Positions 1-12,710 of a stretch of DNA of 64,000 nucleotides are shown here, piece by piece. Source of the DNA: Rhodosporidiobolus odoratus (lineage: Eukaryota > Basidiomycota > Microbotryomycetes > Sporidiobolales > Sporidiobolaceae); contig JAOANU010000002.1 of NCBI GenBank assembly GCA_034387635.1, positions 1,302,001-1,366,000 of the forward strand, written 5' to 3'. The notes beneath the pieces are model-generated. The model saw nothing but the letters and a program-made list of their open reading frames with translations, ran no database searches and had not been told where the DNA came from. The translations under genes and the position numbers were made by a program. Each line of letters begins with the position of its first letter. Positions within the stretch are counted from its first letter, which is position 1.

Positions 1-144
1 TCAACCAGCATTCAGACCATACTCGCATCAGCTCGATCGCGCTCACATCAGCTCGCACAAGCATCACTGAGCGTCAGGTCAACCCACCTCGCTTTCGACC
101 GTCTGCCTTTCGTTGAAGCAGCCCCACCTCAAACTTGAACAACC

Positions 145-3100
145 ATGTCGTCCTCGAGCAGTGCGCCCTTTTCCACTCTTCCGTCTACATCTTCCTAGTC
201 TACCCTGCCAACTGCACTGCAAACCCCCTACCGCTTTTCCCGCGTCCGCTCGACTTGTCGAAGCTGACAGCTCGTCCCACACAGGTGCAGCCAATCGCCT
301 CGCAGGCCTCCCTCGCATACAAAAGAAGGCTGCCAAAAAGCCAAAAGGGCGCTCGCCTCCCAAACCTCGCTCCCGCCCTCTTCCTCAGCCGCCACCGCCT
401 CTGTCCCGGAGCGCTTCTCCAGCAATTCCCACTCCGCCTCTTCCTTTCTCCCTCCCTGCCATACCTACTGGGCCGCGTAGCACGTCGCCGCCAGGCCCCC
501 GCATACCTACCGGACCTCGTAGCGCCTCGCCAGCGGTACCGCCGCCCGTGTCTGCGCCTACTGCCCCAAAAGCGATGAGGGGACTACCGACAGCACCTAA
601 AGGCTTGTTGAGCGTTCCGACTGCACCTGCAGCTATGCGAAGAGCGGCAGTCCGTGGAAGTGCAAGCCCGGCTGGTAGCCCTCGCCCTACGCCGCCACCG
701 CCGCCGCCTCTCGCCGTTGTAGGGTCCGCCACCAAGACAGCTGATACAACTGCCACAGCTGCAGCAGTTGCAGTCAGCAAGCAGGATGAGCTGAAGAAGC
801 CTTTTCCTATCCAGCTGTCTGACGATGACAGCCTTTCCGAAATCTCCTCCAGCTCTTCTTCCGAATCGTCATCATGCGAGGAAGATTCGAGTGACGAGGA
901 TGAGGACGAAGGCGGAAAGCCGCCTGCCGTCCCTGCATTCCCATCATTCCCTTTCTCGCTCGCATCTTTGCCGGCTCTCCCGCCTCTGCCCAAACTACTT
1001 CCACTTCCCGTCGCTTCTTCCTCCGCCCCGAAGTCTCTCCCTCCCATGCCTTCTACCTCGAGTTCCACCGCGAAGCCACCGCCCCGCCCTGCCTCTCCCA
1101 AACCTCGCGCGTCCCCCCCTAAGCCCAAGGCCAAACCCATTCTACCTGCCCCGCCCGCTTCTCTCCCCAAGAAAATTCTCCCTTCGCTCGTGTCCGCCTC
1201 CCGCCCGACTCCTCCTCCTCCCAAGCCCGCCTCTACTTCCCGCCCGGCCCCTCCTCCACCCAAGCCCGCCTCTTCCCAGTATGTTCGACCCGTCGCCCCC
1301 ACTCCTTCCACTTCGTCCTCTGCCCCTCCCCGCCCCAAGTCAACTCGGCCCGACTCGATCGAAGCGAAGAATGCGGCACCCTACGCTCCGCATACCGCTC
1401 GCTCCACTTCTGCTTCTGCCGCTCCTCCCGCCTCTAACGGGGTCGCTTCCCCTTCTTCATCCTCCGCTCCGTCGCGCATGTCGCTTCGACAGGTTCTCGC
1501 TCTCTCGCTGCAGGAAGCCGAAGAAGCGGCGTCGAGGGCCCAGAGTCGAGCGACGACGAGGGAGAACTCGCCCGATGCGTTGGCGGTGTCTGCAGCAGCG
1601 AGGGGAAGATTGGGAGGAAAGGGCATGCCACCCGTCACGGCGATGGGGATGGGGATGGGGATGAGTTTGGAGAACGCAACGGGGAAAGGAAAGGGCAAGG
1701 GTAAGGGCAAAGGCAAAGGCAAAGGCAAAGGCAAAGGCAAAGAGGTGTTGAGCGATCTTTCCTCTGCCGAGTCTTCCTCGTCGAGCGATGATGATGGGCC
1801 CGAGGATGGAAGCGACTCTGACGCTGAGGCAAGCGGCGATAGTAGCAGTAGCAGCGAGGATGGTATGGGCGTGCAGAAGCAGGAGGAGCGGTTCTTCCGG
1901 AAGGAAGTTGAGCGAAGAAGGAAGAAGTCGTTCGGCTCTTTCTTCGCTGATGGCGATGAAGCGATGCTATTCGACGGAGCGAATCGGAGCAGCGACGAGG
2001 AGGATCTCAGTGAAGCATGGGAGCGGAACGTTAAGGCAATGGAGCGATTGCACCGGCGGCGGTCGAGCGGTGCGGGCGAGGAATATGTCTCGTTTGATGC
2101 GGAGGAAGATGACGATTCCGACCTCGCCATCACGGAGATTCCGCCTGGGAATGGAGGCGGCGTCGTTACTTGGAGCGACTACGACTCGTTCGACGACAAC
2201 GGCGAGGAGGAGCAAGAGGCATTTGCCGCTGCATTCGGATCTTCACCTGCCGCCAAGGGGGAGGTCAGCCTCGCCGACGATTTTGAGGACGAGTTGGAGC
2301 AGCTCTTTGCGCTCTCCGAGGCGGTTGTCGGGCCGATTAGGCACGATGAGTATGAGATGGGCGATCTCTGGCTAGAGGCCTTAAGTGACTGCGAGATGGA
2401 GGGGGAGGTAGAAGAGGGAACGGATGGAGATGACGAGCTAGAGGGAGAGGACGACTTCGACGCGGAGATGATGTTCGGGCCAGATGGCGAATTGAAGAAG
2501 TTGTTTGGTGGGAGGAAGAGGTCGAGGGAAGAGTTCGACGAGTCTAGCGCCGGGGAAAGCGACTATTCCTCCTCCGCTTCCGACGACGAGGAGGCGGCGG
2601 AGGATGTCGAGCTGGTTCGTATCGGCGTCTCTCTCGCTCCCGAAGACGCGGGTAAAAGCGACCCCGACGCGACAGCAACCGATGAGAACGCCACCGAGGA
2701 CGAAGCTACCGACTCGTCGTGTTCCGACACCGACATCTACCGTTACGCGCCCCGCACTGGCGCGCTTTCCGCTTTACAAGCGCCTACCACCGCCGACCTA
2801 GCCAGTCTCAACGGTGAGACCGTCGATGTCGATCAGCCCAAGACGAAGAAGCCCTCCCTCCCTACTGCCCCCAAACCTCGGCCCGTTGCGCCTTCTTCTA
2901 TCACTTCAGCTCCGACACCTGCCACGGCAGTCGCCGCAGCCGTCGCTAAGCAGCAGCAGAAGGCGAAGTCTCGCCGTCTTCCTTCGATCCAGGAGGAGAG
3001 CAAAGCGCCATGCACAACGGCTGAGGCGAGGCAGGGCCCTACCATGGGAAGCTTCGACGCCACGGCCAGAACAGATCCGGAGGGTACTATGGGCGGGCTG

Positions 3101-4270
3101 ACGGTGCTCGTGATCGATGAGAGCGGCATACCCGTTCCGAGTCCTTTCTCGATTCCGAAGAAGGCAAAGCGGCGAGCTGTATGTTCTTCCTCTCCTTCTT
3201 TGCACCTCGTCACGACTGAGCGATTCGAAGCTAACCTCCCCACACGATGCTCGCAGCTTGACCTGACCCCCTCTCGCCGTTCTCGCGCCGACTCCCGCGT
3301 ATCCACCACTTCAGCTACCTCCGGCTCTCTCTCTGCAGGCGGCGCTGGAAGCGACAGCAACGCCCCTTCTCCCTCTCTTCTGCTCGCCAATGTCGACTTC
3401 GGACTCGACCTCGACTCTATCCTTCAAGAGAACGTGCTCTTCCCTCCTTCCGGTCGTGATACCGCCTCTTCCTCCTCTTCAGAGGATGAGAACGCAGCCA
3501 CCACCGACGGCGGGTCTGCCAAGCCCGCTTCTGCCCTCTCCGATTTTTCGAGGTGGTCCCGCATCCCCATAGGCGCATTCCGTTCTCGAACCGTTCATGG
3601 ACCTGGTTCCGCCGCACCGAGTCAAGTTCTCGCTGCCAAAGCCGCAGCACGCGAAGCAGCCAAGGCCAAGCAGAAGCTCAAGCGCAAACGCGCTTCGGGC
3701 GGGAGCGGCAATGAAGGAGGGAGCGCATCGGGTGGAGGTGGACTAGGGTTTCTGGGCGGGAAGAAGGCTCTCAAAAAGGCCCACAGTGCGCCGGCCGGCA
3801 ATTCACTCCTACTCCGGGATCACAAGGCGACGGCGAGCCTGAAGCATACCCTCGCCGGCGTGCCTGCCACCGCTCAAACGACCTCGAAGCGGAAGATCAC
3901 GTCGAGGATGCTCACTTCGCCTGTCTTGGCCCCGATCTCCCTTCCTCCTATCGCTACTGCCGCCCACCCTTCTCGCTCGTATGCAGCCGTCGCCGCCGCC
4001 GGGTCTCTGACAGGCAATGTGGGCGGTGGCAAGAAGGGGGGGAAGAAGAGCAAGCGGTCCACTCCGGCGGGGAGTGTAAGAGGAAAGAGCCCCGCTGCGA
4101 GCACGAGTGGGAGAGGAGGGAGCCGGAGCAGGAGTCGAGAGCGGAGCCGCCAGCCTTCTGCGGGGAGGGGAGCGTTTAGTGCGGACACCACGGCGAGTCT
4201 TCTGACTGCTCCGACGGCGGGGCTGGCACCGCTTCATTCGCCGTTGTTCAGTAACGTCGACCTTCCTTGA
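145..4270 (+). CDS. Large disordered acidic/Ser-Pro-rich protein, orphan
   Basis: The open frame runs almost unbroken to the stop at 4268-4270. My model starts at the ATG at 145, splices out 161-284 (GTGCGC donor, CACACAG acceptor) and an in-frame 78-nt intron at 3179-3256, and gives 1307 aa. An in-frame TTG upstream at 113 is an unlikely start. The product is nearly all low complexity. It has Pro/Ser/Ala-rich tracts in the first 500 residues, a (GK)n tract, several Asp/Glu/Ser acidic blocks, and a basic C-terminal part with RS-like Ser/Arg dipeptides. A more ordered stretch near the C-terminus reads FSRWSRIPIGAFRSR and is followed by a basic AAKAKQKLKRKR helix that could be a nuclear localisation signal. 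I infer a nuclear regulatory or scaffold protein but recognise no family. The first intron is inferred only from reading-frame logic. Confidence 0.7.
1683..1742 (+). repeat. Coding hexanucleotide repeat giving (Gly-Lys)n
   Basis: About ten near-perfect GGMAAR hexamers inside the large disordered gene encode alternating Gly-Lys. A short run of GGGATG units encoding (Met-Gly) lies just upstream at about 1643-1663. The reading frame is kept because the unit is six bases. Length polymorphism between strains would be expected. Confidence 0.85.
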
Positions 4271-4762
4271 TACATTTCTCCTCCTCCTCCTCCTTCCTCT
4301 CCCTTCTCGCACATCGTGGCCCCGTACCGCAGCCATCTCACCTTGCATAACTAGATTTCGATTACCTTGCATCTTCTTTTACCCCCTCCACTTTTCGTTT
4401 TCTCCATTTGAGCTTGTACGCCATTACTCTTTTGGTCACTGTCTAGTCTCGTCGTTACTTCGCATGTAGATTTCGCACAAAGCAGCCGCTGCAAACTGGA
4501 AGGCGGTTTTCCCGCATCTTTTCTCTGCATGCTGTTGCCAAGAAAACTAGGGCACGATGTAGAAATTCAGCGAACCAAAATAGGCGGATGCGGCGAGTAA
4601 CAATAGAAGGAACGACAACGAAGGCAGTGAGAGACGGAACGGCAGCAGCGAAACAACGTCCTGTTTATTCTTTTCCTTAGTTTCCGAGAGCGCGAAGTGA
4701 AGGGAATTTAAAGTGAGAAGACTAGCGCCAGACAGGCCGAACGCTTACAGGAGGGAAATGCG
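4271..4762. other. Intergenic, convergent 3' ends
   Basis: This stretch lies between the stop of the disordered orphan and the stop of the F-box gene on the other strand. It is pyrimidine-rich at the left and carries no open frame with coding character. It is presumably the two 3' untranslated regions. Confidence 0.6.
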
Positions 4763-6601
4763 TCAATCCATGACGTGAAGGGGATGGGGGGAGAAAGACG
4801 AAAAGACGTACCGACTTCCACGCCTCGGTTGATCAGCCCTCTCGAGGACATGCCAGTCCCCGCTCATATCCTCACCATACCACTCTGCATCGATACAGAC
4901 TGCGATGAGCTTTCGACAGTCCGCAGACGGGAGAAGCCATAGGCAAAAGAAGGAGAAAAGTCACGCACCCTCCTCAATATCCTCCTTCATCAACCCATTC
5001 AAGCTCAACTCAACTCCTCTCTTCTCACAAGCTTGCAAGACCTCCCACCGTTCCGTCTCCTCCCACATCGTGCTCGTTTCCCACGCGTCGAGGGTCAGGC
5101 GTCTCAGTCCTTCCCAATCGTTTGACTTCCCCTCGTCGCGAGTTGAGATTGGAACGGTCTCGATCGCTCGTTTGACCACTTCGCACCCGAAGGAGGGGAA
5201 GCAGAGTGAGATGATTCTGAGTTCGGGGAGGATGACGAGGGTTTGCAGCACGGTGTCGAGGAAGACGGTATCGGTAGAAAGGTTGAAAGACTGTAACGCT
5301 TTCAGCGGGGCGAGGATCGAGTTGTCAAGCGAATCGGAGGAGGACGATGGATGTAGGTCGTCGATATCGAGGGAGAGGAGAAGGATCTCGAGACTCGGGC
5401 CGACAAGGGTGAAGAGGTGCGACAGGACTTCTTTGGTGAGACCGGTGACGGCGGCGAGATTAAGTCTTTTCAGGGACGTGGAGGAGGAGCCGAGTAGCCA
5501 CAGTAAGGTGGAGTTGGAGAGATCGGCAGAGATGATGGTAAGATCCGTCAGGCGATAAGTAGGCATCGTGTGGCTGGGACAGACATGCGAGGAAAGCAAG
5601 CGTGGATAGGACGAGTAGCCGCTGAGAGTGAGCATCTCAAGCCGATTCGATACACAGAGGAGGTGAGCGAGTTCGGCCATGTCGGGGGTGCCGCCCCCGG
5701 GCGACCGCCTGGCGCCGTTCCGTCCGAAGTGGGTCCAGGAGGACGAATAGAAGTGAGCTTTGCGGAGTGGCAGGGCTTCGAGAGCGCCGAAGAGCTTGGT
5801 GCGGACCTGCGGATAGAGTGTCAGCAGGGTTCCGAGGACCTTGGACCCAGTAATACAGCGTCGCAAAGGCAAAGAAACGAGAGTGAAAGCGTTACCTTGT
5901 CATTCAGCGCGACATGCAGCAAGCTCACCTCTTTCACATTCGGCGTCTGTCTCAGCAGCCCTCCTGCCCTCCTGAAGATCTCACCCACCCTCCCATCCTG
6001 CCAAGCTGTTCCGGGCGAAGAAAGGTCGAACGATTTTATTGCTCTGGCCAGTTCCGGTCCGGCGTCGATGACTGTGCGGAGACGCTTGACGGCTTCGTGC
6101 GAGGAAAGGTTGAGGGACTGTGAGAAGAGCCTGTCTCGAGAAAGAGACGAAGGAGATCAGCGGGCTCTTCTTTCTCGAGAAGAAAGGGACATGAAAAGGG
6201 CGAAAAACGCACGCTCTTCTCGCCGGTAAACTCCAATCTTTGCAAACCAAGCTGAGCACCCTGAGCACGGTCGGATCCTCCCCTTCCTCCTGAGTCTTGC
6301 GCATTACCTCATCGAGTACTTCCTCCGGCAGTCGAATCGGTTCTCTTGGGTCGGGTTGATGACTGAGTGCGTCGGTGAAGACGTCGTCGATGTCTGAGTC
6401 ATAGATGGTAGAGCTGTCGTCCGTGTCCGAGTCGTCCAAAACGTAGATGGGACCTGCACGTCGAGATAGAGTTAGGTGAGGCAGAGTGAGATGCTGATGA
6501 TGAGGAAGCGTACATTCCGAATGAGGGCAAAGGGGAGGAAACACTTCTTTGAGCTTTGACGTAGTTGGCAGTCCACTTCGACGGTCTAAAAAGAGTGCCA
6601 T
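4763..6601 (-). CDS. F-box/LRR-type protein, intact
   Basis: Five exons (6601-6514, 6453-6213, 6130-5896, 5806-4969, 4899-4763) join to 512 aa with all junctions in frame. An acidic linker rich in Asp and Ser is followed by an F-box-like segment, IRLPEEVLDEVMRK...VLRVLSLVCKDW, at roughly residues 60-100. Irregular leucine-rich repeats follow, for example LTDLTIISADLSNSTLLWLL, LKRLNLAAVTGL and LEILLLSLDIDDL. Fungal F-box proteins of this layout usually bind Skp1 and present substrates to an SCF ubiquitin ligase. The substrate cannot be deduced. The last intron (4900-4968) is inferred because reading through it hits a stop after only two more codons. The spliced tail ending HPLHVMD keeps typical composition. 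This is the only apparently undamaged F-box gene of four in the window. Confidence 0.75.
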
Positions 6602-7023
6602 GGCTTGAGAACGTCAAGGAGAAAGAGAGTGAAATCAGAATCGGAGGTCGGAAATAAAGTGGGGCGGCCTCGGAGCGGACCAGGGGCTGGCGGGTCAGAG
6701 GCGAGCTCTGTAGAGATGGCGCGTAGCAACGCAGACGCAGACTGGCTGACCAGCACCTACCCGAAGCACAGAAGCACATCTAAGAGTAAGCCGACTTGAA
6801 GCCGACCAGGCGGACATGCGTTAGGAGTCTTGCTCCTGATCGCTTCCGAAGTTACAAACCTCCTTCTCCTTGCCCCTGTTCCCCTTTCTTCCATTCAGCC
6901 CCTCAGCACCGAAGTACCAAACGCCATTGTATTTCCTCCTGCCGAGAAAGCCTCCTGCGCGCTTCTGCCACGCAAGAAGCCGGGACCCTCACCGACTGAA
7001 CAGACTCTTGCATCGTGCAACGC
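6602..7023. other. Intergenic, 5' of F-box gene
   Basis: This is the upstream region of the minus-strand F-box gene and the 3' flank of the AP-2 alpha gene. Short open frames here have no coding character, and I see no structural RNA. Confidence 0.5.
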
Positions 7024-10000
7024 CTACTTCCCTGACAGTGACTTGACCAGCACATCCAGCATCTCTTGCGAGGCCGACTCATTCGTCGTGCGAATAGTCA
7101 GGCGACACAGCTGTTGCCGTAAAGGCAGGAAGGAAAGCAGAGAAAAGCACAAGTCAGTGCTGTTCTGCTCAGGCCTCGAACGAATGAAGACACCCAGCGC
7201 ACCTTGGCCTCGGCATTCGGTTCCAACCTCAGCAAGCACCCAACCTTGCCTCCTTTCGCCATGTGCAACACTCCCGCCGCAACCACATTACTCGGATTCG
7301 GATCAATCCCCTCCAGCACGCCCATCCTCGTTCCTCCTACAACTCTCCTGTGCTTCGCCGTGTCGACCTTCCCGTCCGTGCCGAGCACGATTGGGAAGAC
7401 CTTTTGCGCTTCTCGGGGCGCCCCGCCGATCTGCTTCCACCGTTCGAAGAAGGCCGATGAGTCGAGCTTGACGGGCTCAATGAACTTGGTGAGCCAGACG
7501 GGGAGACGGATGGTGATGGTCTGAAGGGAGCCGGCGAGGTAGGAGATGTGCATCAAGGGAGGGGTAGAGAAGAAGTTGTGACATTCGACGTGGACCAGTT
7601 GCTGCACTTGCGCAAGGGCGGAGATATTGGGCGTAGGGATCTTGGGTAGAGTAACGGAGAGAGCGTCTGGGTCGTCTGGCTCGACAGTGACGGTGAAAGA
7701 TTCCAGCGCGACCGAGATCTTGTTGCCGAAGTAGAGGGCGATGCGACCGAGGTGGCCATGGAACTCGCATTTGACGCCAACTTGGAGTTGAGCGTCTTCC
7801 CAGAGCACGCCGTCCGCGTTGTAGACGAGACGAGAAAGCCACTTCTCAGCGCCGTGACTGGTCTGCTTGCGTGGAGTCGGGGTCGAGGAGGCAAGGAGAG
7901 GCTTGGTGGCGGTAGCGGGAGAAGTAGAAGCTGCCGCTTCGAGGGATGCGGAAGAAGGAGCGGGGGCGAGAGTCGCGGGAATGGCGTCGTCGGCGGGGCC
8001 AGAAAGGTCGAGCCCTAGCAAGTCGTCCGAGATGGAGCTGGTCGACGGTAGTGGAGCGGCTGAAGATGTTGCCTCGCCTGCTGTACCTTCCGCAACTTCT
8101 TTGCCCTTCCTTCTCCCGAAACCCTTGTATCGCTCCTCGTCCTTCCCTTCGTTGACCTGCTTGCCGCCGATGTACCATGTCCGCTTGTCGTGTGTATCGC
8201 CCGTACGCTTGATGAGCCGGCTCAGCAGCTACAGGCGAAGCGCTGTCAGAGAAAACGACCAGGCTTAGAGCGGACAAGAAGAACGTACAGCACTCTCCCT
8301 CTCCGGGAACGGCGGCATCTCGTCCACCACGACCTGCAGCAACTCCTCAGTCGGTAACCTCGCAATCGCCAAGTACTCGCAAGCGCGCTGTTGCAACTCA
8401 GCATCGAGCAGACGAGAGTACTTGTCGAAGACGGCGAGGAGCTGTTCACGGATTTCGGGGAAGAGGTTGAGCCATTTGAAGTAGGTCGTGAGGAGAAGGG
8501 CCTTGGTCGCCTTCGATACGAGGCTTGCCCGAGAGTTGACGATCTGGAATTGCTCGATCGGACTTCGTCCCTGTAGAGGAGCCGTCAGTGGCCAAGCGCT
8601 GGAGAGAGCGATGGAGAGAATGGACGAACCGGCTCGTCCGCGATGAGGTGGCCGTACTCGCCAAGGACGTATGCGCCAACCTTGACGAGGTTCTCGTGTA
8701 CAGATGGCTTGAGAAGAACCTCGAACACCTTACGAGCGGCGTACTGATCCAGACATGGCAGTTAGCATCGAGCGTGAAGAACAGGCAAAAGAGACAACCT
8801 ACCTCCTGCAACTCCTCCGTGTTCGTCACAATCTGCACTATCCTGTACCAGACCTCCTCTCCGACATGGTCCCCGGCCGTGCTCATCAACGTCAAGATTG
8901 TATCAACGTACCACTCATAGTCAGTCGCGAACTTTTCCGTCAAAATGGCAATCTTCAGCACCATCTCCTCCCTCAAGGTATAGTCCGCCACCTGGAGGTA
9001 CTTGAGCAACTCGCCAACGATCGCCTTGGCGTTGCTTGTATCGCACATCGAGTAAAGAAGGTCGAGTCCGCGTCTCCGTACCGAGATATCCTTGTCGCGA
9101 AGGGACTGGGTGATGGTTGCCTGATGCTTTTTGATCGCATCGAGGTTGTCGGTCCTAGCTGCGAGATGCGCCATCGTGTCGAGACCGAGGTAGCGAACGT
9201 TGGTCTCTTTCGAAAGGATGAACCGACCGAGCAGGTGAGCGGCTTGTTGTACGACGACGGATTCAGTATCGAGGTGGATGGCGAGGTTGATCGCTTCGAA
9301 AAGTACGGCGTTCTGAGCGTTGTTCTGCTGAACGTTGCGATGTTGATCACCCGAGTTCTTCAAGATGCGCTCGAGGACGTTGTGCAAGACGAGGCGGAGA
9401 GTGGGGTCCTCTGAGCGTGTCATCATCGAGATCAGCTCAAGAGTGTAAGCACTGACAAACGGGCGGATGGAGCGCACCGGAAGGAGGGTAGTACTGAAGA
9501 AGGCGCAGGAGCTTGACCTGCAGCCAAGGCGTAGGGATCTTGTAGTAGACGTAGTCTGCCGAGTATTCTCCCTGCAGCACGATCTGGGAAAACAAATCAA
9601 GTCAGCATCGTCGACGCCGAGAAGAATGCAGTCTGCGCACCTTGCTCATCCGGTTGACCGCTTTCTGATAGCAGATTGCATACGCATCAAGATTGTCCTG
9701 CGCGAGGGCGAGGACAAGACTGGCGACGGCAACAACAACACCCTGCACCATCTCGCGTCAGTAAAAGAATCCGGGAGTGATCTACAGCTGGGGAAGCGCA
9801 CGAGGTTCTGGTCGTCCAGAATAGAGACGATACGAAGCGCCCATTCCGCTGCCGGAATGACCTCGGGATGCTTGCGGTACAGGCGGAGAAGGGTGAGGGC
9901 CGCCTTTTTCTTGACGAAGGATTTTGAGGTACTGCGCAAATCGAGTTCAGGAACAGGGTAACGGCGGTCAGGTAGGTAGCAGGATGTGTCGCAAGGTCTG

Positions 10001-10938
10001 AGACGTACGGGCTAATCAGCAACCTGTGCACATCTGGCGCCAGCGCTTCTGCCATCTCAGCTCCTCCGACGTTTGCGATCGCGTGTAGGGCGAGACAGTT
10101 TGTTGTCTCGTTCATCTCGTCGAGATCTTTTCGAATAGAGTTGACAACGAGGCGTACGATCTCCGAGTTCTCGTGCATAAGGAGAGTCAGAGCGAGATAT
10201 CCCTGAAGCCGACAACGGGACGCTGTTAGCAAGGGCTGACACGGTCCGAATAAGGAAAGACGGACAAGTTGCTTTTCTGAGTATTTCGAGCTGGAGATGA
10301 GGTTGACGGCTTCCATGTGTCCAATGTCGACAGGATAGCCAAGAATCGAGGTGAAGATGATCTTGGAGATGTACCTACAAAGGGTTCCAGTTAGCGGGAC
10401 GCGGCCGGGACGTATACAAGACAGCTTACTTCTTCTTCTGCCGACCGTCGAGGTTAGCGTCTGCGAGAAGGACGGTAAGCGTCAAGAGCGCTCAGTACTC
10501 GCTCAATGATATCAGGGTGGCGGCAGAAGCAGCGCAGGACATAGACAGGTTGCAGACCGAGCCGTCGGAGAAAAGGGAGCAAGCGAGAAGAACGTGCTCT
10601 TAAACTGCAACCGAATATGCTGCATCTCCTTGTTGATCCGTTTCTCCTCGAGCTCCCGCACGCGACATGCTCGCAAGTCCGCAATGTATTGCTGAAAAGA
10701 TGCGGGTGGTCGCCGAAAGAGGGATAAAGCGAAGGTAGGCAGAGACGGGACACGACAGAGTTGATAGCGGTTGCGCGCGTAGGATGGGCATAGAGGTGAG
10801 GTGGGTGATAGGCGGCGAGTGAAAGCCGAAGTCGGAATGTGATATGTTCGGAGATTGGTGAGGAGGAGGTCAGCATCACAAGAGCTTGTAGTGGGACTGT
10901 GAGCGTACCGTGAGACCACGCATCTCATCTTTGACCAT
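7024..10938 (-). CDS. APL3: AP-2 complex subunit alpha (alpha-adaptin)
   Basis: This is the large alpha subunit of the clathrin adaptor AP-2, which binds PI(4,5)P2 and endocytic cargo at the plasma membrane. The start [10 protein letters not shown] lies at 10938. A spliced second exon reads [23 protein letters not shown], followed by [11 protein letters not shown] and [28 protein letters not shown], the characteristic N-terminal trunk of alpha-adaptin. HEAT-like trunk helices continue through the 9.6-8.4 kb region ([42 protein letters not shown]). After a Ser/Ala-rich hinge comes the appendage (ear) domain at about 7.9-7.0 kb, with [10 protein letters not shown] typical of the alpha platform subdomain. 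It ends [11 protein letters not shown]. There are roughly a dozen short introns, and the last donor is at about 7200. All core blocks are present and none shows a frameshift. Individual exon edges in the trunk are approximate. Confidence 0.92.
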
Positions 10939-11206
10939 CTTGGGCTACGTTTGATGCTGTACGAGGGCTGTTGTAAGCTGCTTGTTGTGAACTGATGAGG
11001 TGGGGGTACGGTCGATGGTGGGACTGGACAACGCGGTGAGATACGCTGTAAGCTGGGTGAGGTGACTTGTAGCAGCGTTCGTAGCGGCTTGAGTAGCTCG
11101 GATGAGACTCGGAGTGATGCTAGCCAAGTACACGCGCGAGTTTCGTCCCGCTCGCTCCTTCTCCTTCCTCCACTTCGATATGTAACACTGCGATCCACCG
11201 TCAAAC
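10939..11206. promoter_or_regulatory. Divergent promoter, AP-2 alpha / MYND gene
   Basis: The 268-bp interval separates two divergent starts. No clear TATA box is visible. The region should hold both core promoters if the MYND gene is still expressed. Confidence 0.4.
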
Positions 11207-11787
11207 ATGGACCATCGTACAGCAGGATATTGCGCTGTCTGTGGCGCGAGGACTAACAACTGCTGCTCTGCCTGCGATGCTGCCGGCACCCTCGTCTTTC
11301 GTTCTGCTCAAAAGAGCATCAAGAGCTGGTGAGCCTCTCCCTCTCCTACCTTGGTCCGGATACTCTACTGACCATGTGTATGCAGATTCGGCCATGGCAC
11401 AAACGTGTCTGTGGTGACAACTTAAACCCGCTCCGTTTCCCTCCGCTCAGCCAGCAAGAATACGACGACGCCCTTGTTCATCTTTACACGCAGCTGAAAG
11501 AAAAGACATTCGCACAGGCTATTTCCACACATGAAGGTCGTCCGCTCTACGAGGCGGTGGTGAGTTTGATGCCTTTATGAGCTCTGCGAAGCGATTTCCT
11601 TGATCCCGTTCTCTGGCAGGCTTCTGTTCAACGCTTATGCAAGGAACAGGCCTCTCACCGCGATCTCTTTCATGTCAGCGCTGGAACTTGCCGCGTGCGC
11701 CGGCACCTCTACCGAATTAGCATGAACAAAGTGCTGGTCTCAACGGTGCCCGGCAAAAATGTCCCTGCCGGAATCGACAACCCCTGA
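11207..11787 (+). pseudogene. MYND zinc-finger gene, probably decayed
   Basis: The ATG at 11207 opens MDHRTAGYCAVCGARTNN and a CSAC pair, the first half of a MYND finger. After an intron (GTGAGC donor to the acceptor just before 11388) the sequence continues PWHKRVCGDN, the typical HK..CG end, and PLSQQEYDDALVHLYTQLKE. A second intron follows the triplets for YEAV, and the frame ends near 11787. There are two signs of damage. The expected finger cysteine after the LVF stretch is Arg (LVFRSAQ). The exon 1/exon 2 phases do not match, which would be explained by loss of one G at the TGG/GTGAGC junction. MYND fingers are protein-interaction modules. A non-standard splice that rescues the frame is the alternative. 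Confidence 0.5.
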
Positions 11788-12710
11788 GGCTCACTCTGCA
11801 CTCATCGTAAGCGAGTATATGATGGCTATCGTACCGAGCCGTATTGAGTCTAGCCAAGAGCGTGCGACCTTCTTCTCGCCCATACTGCATCAGTTTCCGG
11901 CCTATGCTGTCATTCCGTACCACCTCGTCGGCCTCCATCCCATAAAAGCCAGTTTGAAACCCCAAAATATCGTCCCACACGTAGCCGACTCTCGCTCGCG
12001 TCTCACCGCCGTTATTGCGGATCGCGGCAAGGTTATCACCGAGTGTGGCGGAAAACGCCCTCAAAGCGATGCCGCTGAGTGTTGTTGGGGGATGCCCGCC
12101 GCCCGAGCTGGCTGATTGTTATACATGTGGGGGTGTAGTTGGCGTACAACGTGACTGCCTCTGCTGCACACCCTGCTGCGATCTGCTTGTCTTGGTGACA
12201 GCGGTGATAGCGGTGACAGCAGACTTTGAGAGAAGCACCTGCGACGGAGTTTTGAGACCGCTATCAGGCGGTACCTAGCGCAGCGCGTAGCGGGCAAAAG
12301 GTTTGCAGCAAAGTCAGAAAAACCTGCGAAGCGATCTCGGCAAGTGAAGGGGGTTAGCTGAAGCGCCCCGGCGCGCGCTGGAAGCGTCTTATTCTGACTC
12401 CATTGCAACGAAGGTCTGTGTGCCTCGGTCCACCTCTCAGCGTCAGGAGATGAGCAAAGTAGCGAGTTTGAGAAGGTTGGAGAAAACGGCAACGCGTTGC
12501 AGCTGCCTGTGAGCAGCAGGAATCATATGGGTGTGCCTTGTTGGCAGCCTCGAGGCGAGCAGAGAACACAAGCAAATGATCAATGTACTGTTAGAGGAGG
12601 AGCAGTGACACCGAAGACCCGTGTTTTCTGCTGTCACTTTCGTATGTAATTAGTGAGTGTGCGGGCAGGCGAGCTGTCAAGCAGCGATTGCGCGGCTAGA
12701 GCTCAAACCA
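11788..12710. other. Intergenic, no convincing gene
   Basis: Open frames occur on both strands (about 11.76-12.1 kb) but none shows family resemblance or a consistent splice pattern. A short degenerate repeat of GTGACAGCGGTGATAGCG type lies at about 12195-12222. This may be the rest of the decayed MYND locus. Confidence 0.4.

Noticed and set aside
113..144. Non-ATG (TTG) start extending the first gene upstream
   Set aside because: An ATG at 145 plus a standard intron gives a cleaner start. TTG starts are not expected in fungi.
385..1338. Long antisense frame rich in Gly/Ala/Glu opposite the first gene
   Set aside because: It is a mirror of the Pro/Ser-rich coding strand. There are no splice sites or family motifs.
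1643..1742. Short repeats as a CRISPR array
   Set aside because: Hexamer units without spacers, inside a coding frame of a eukaryote.
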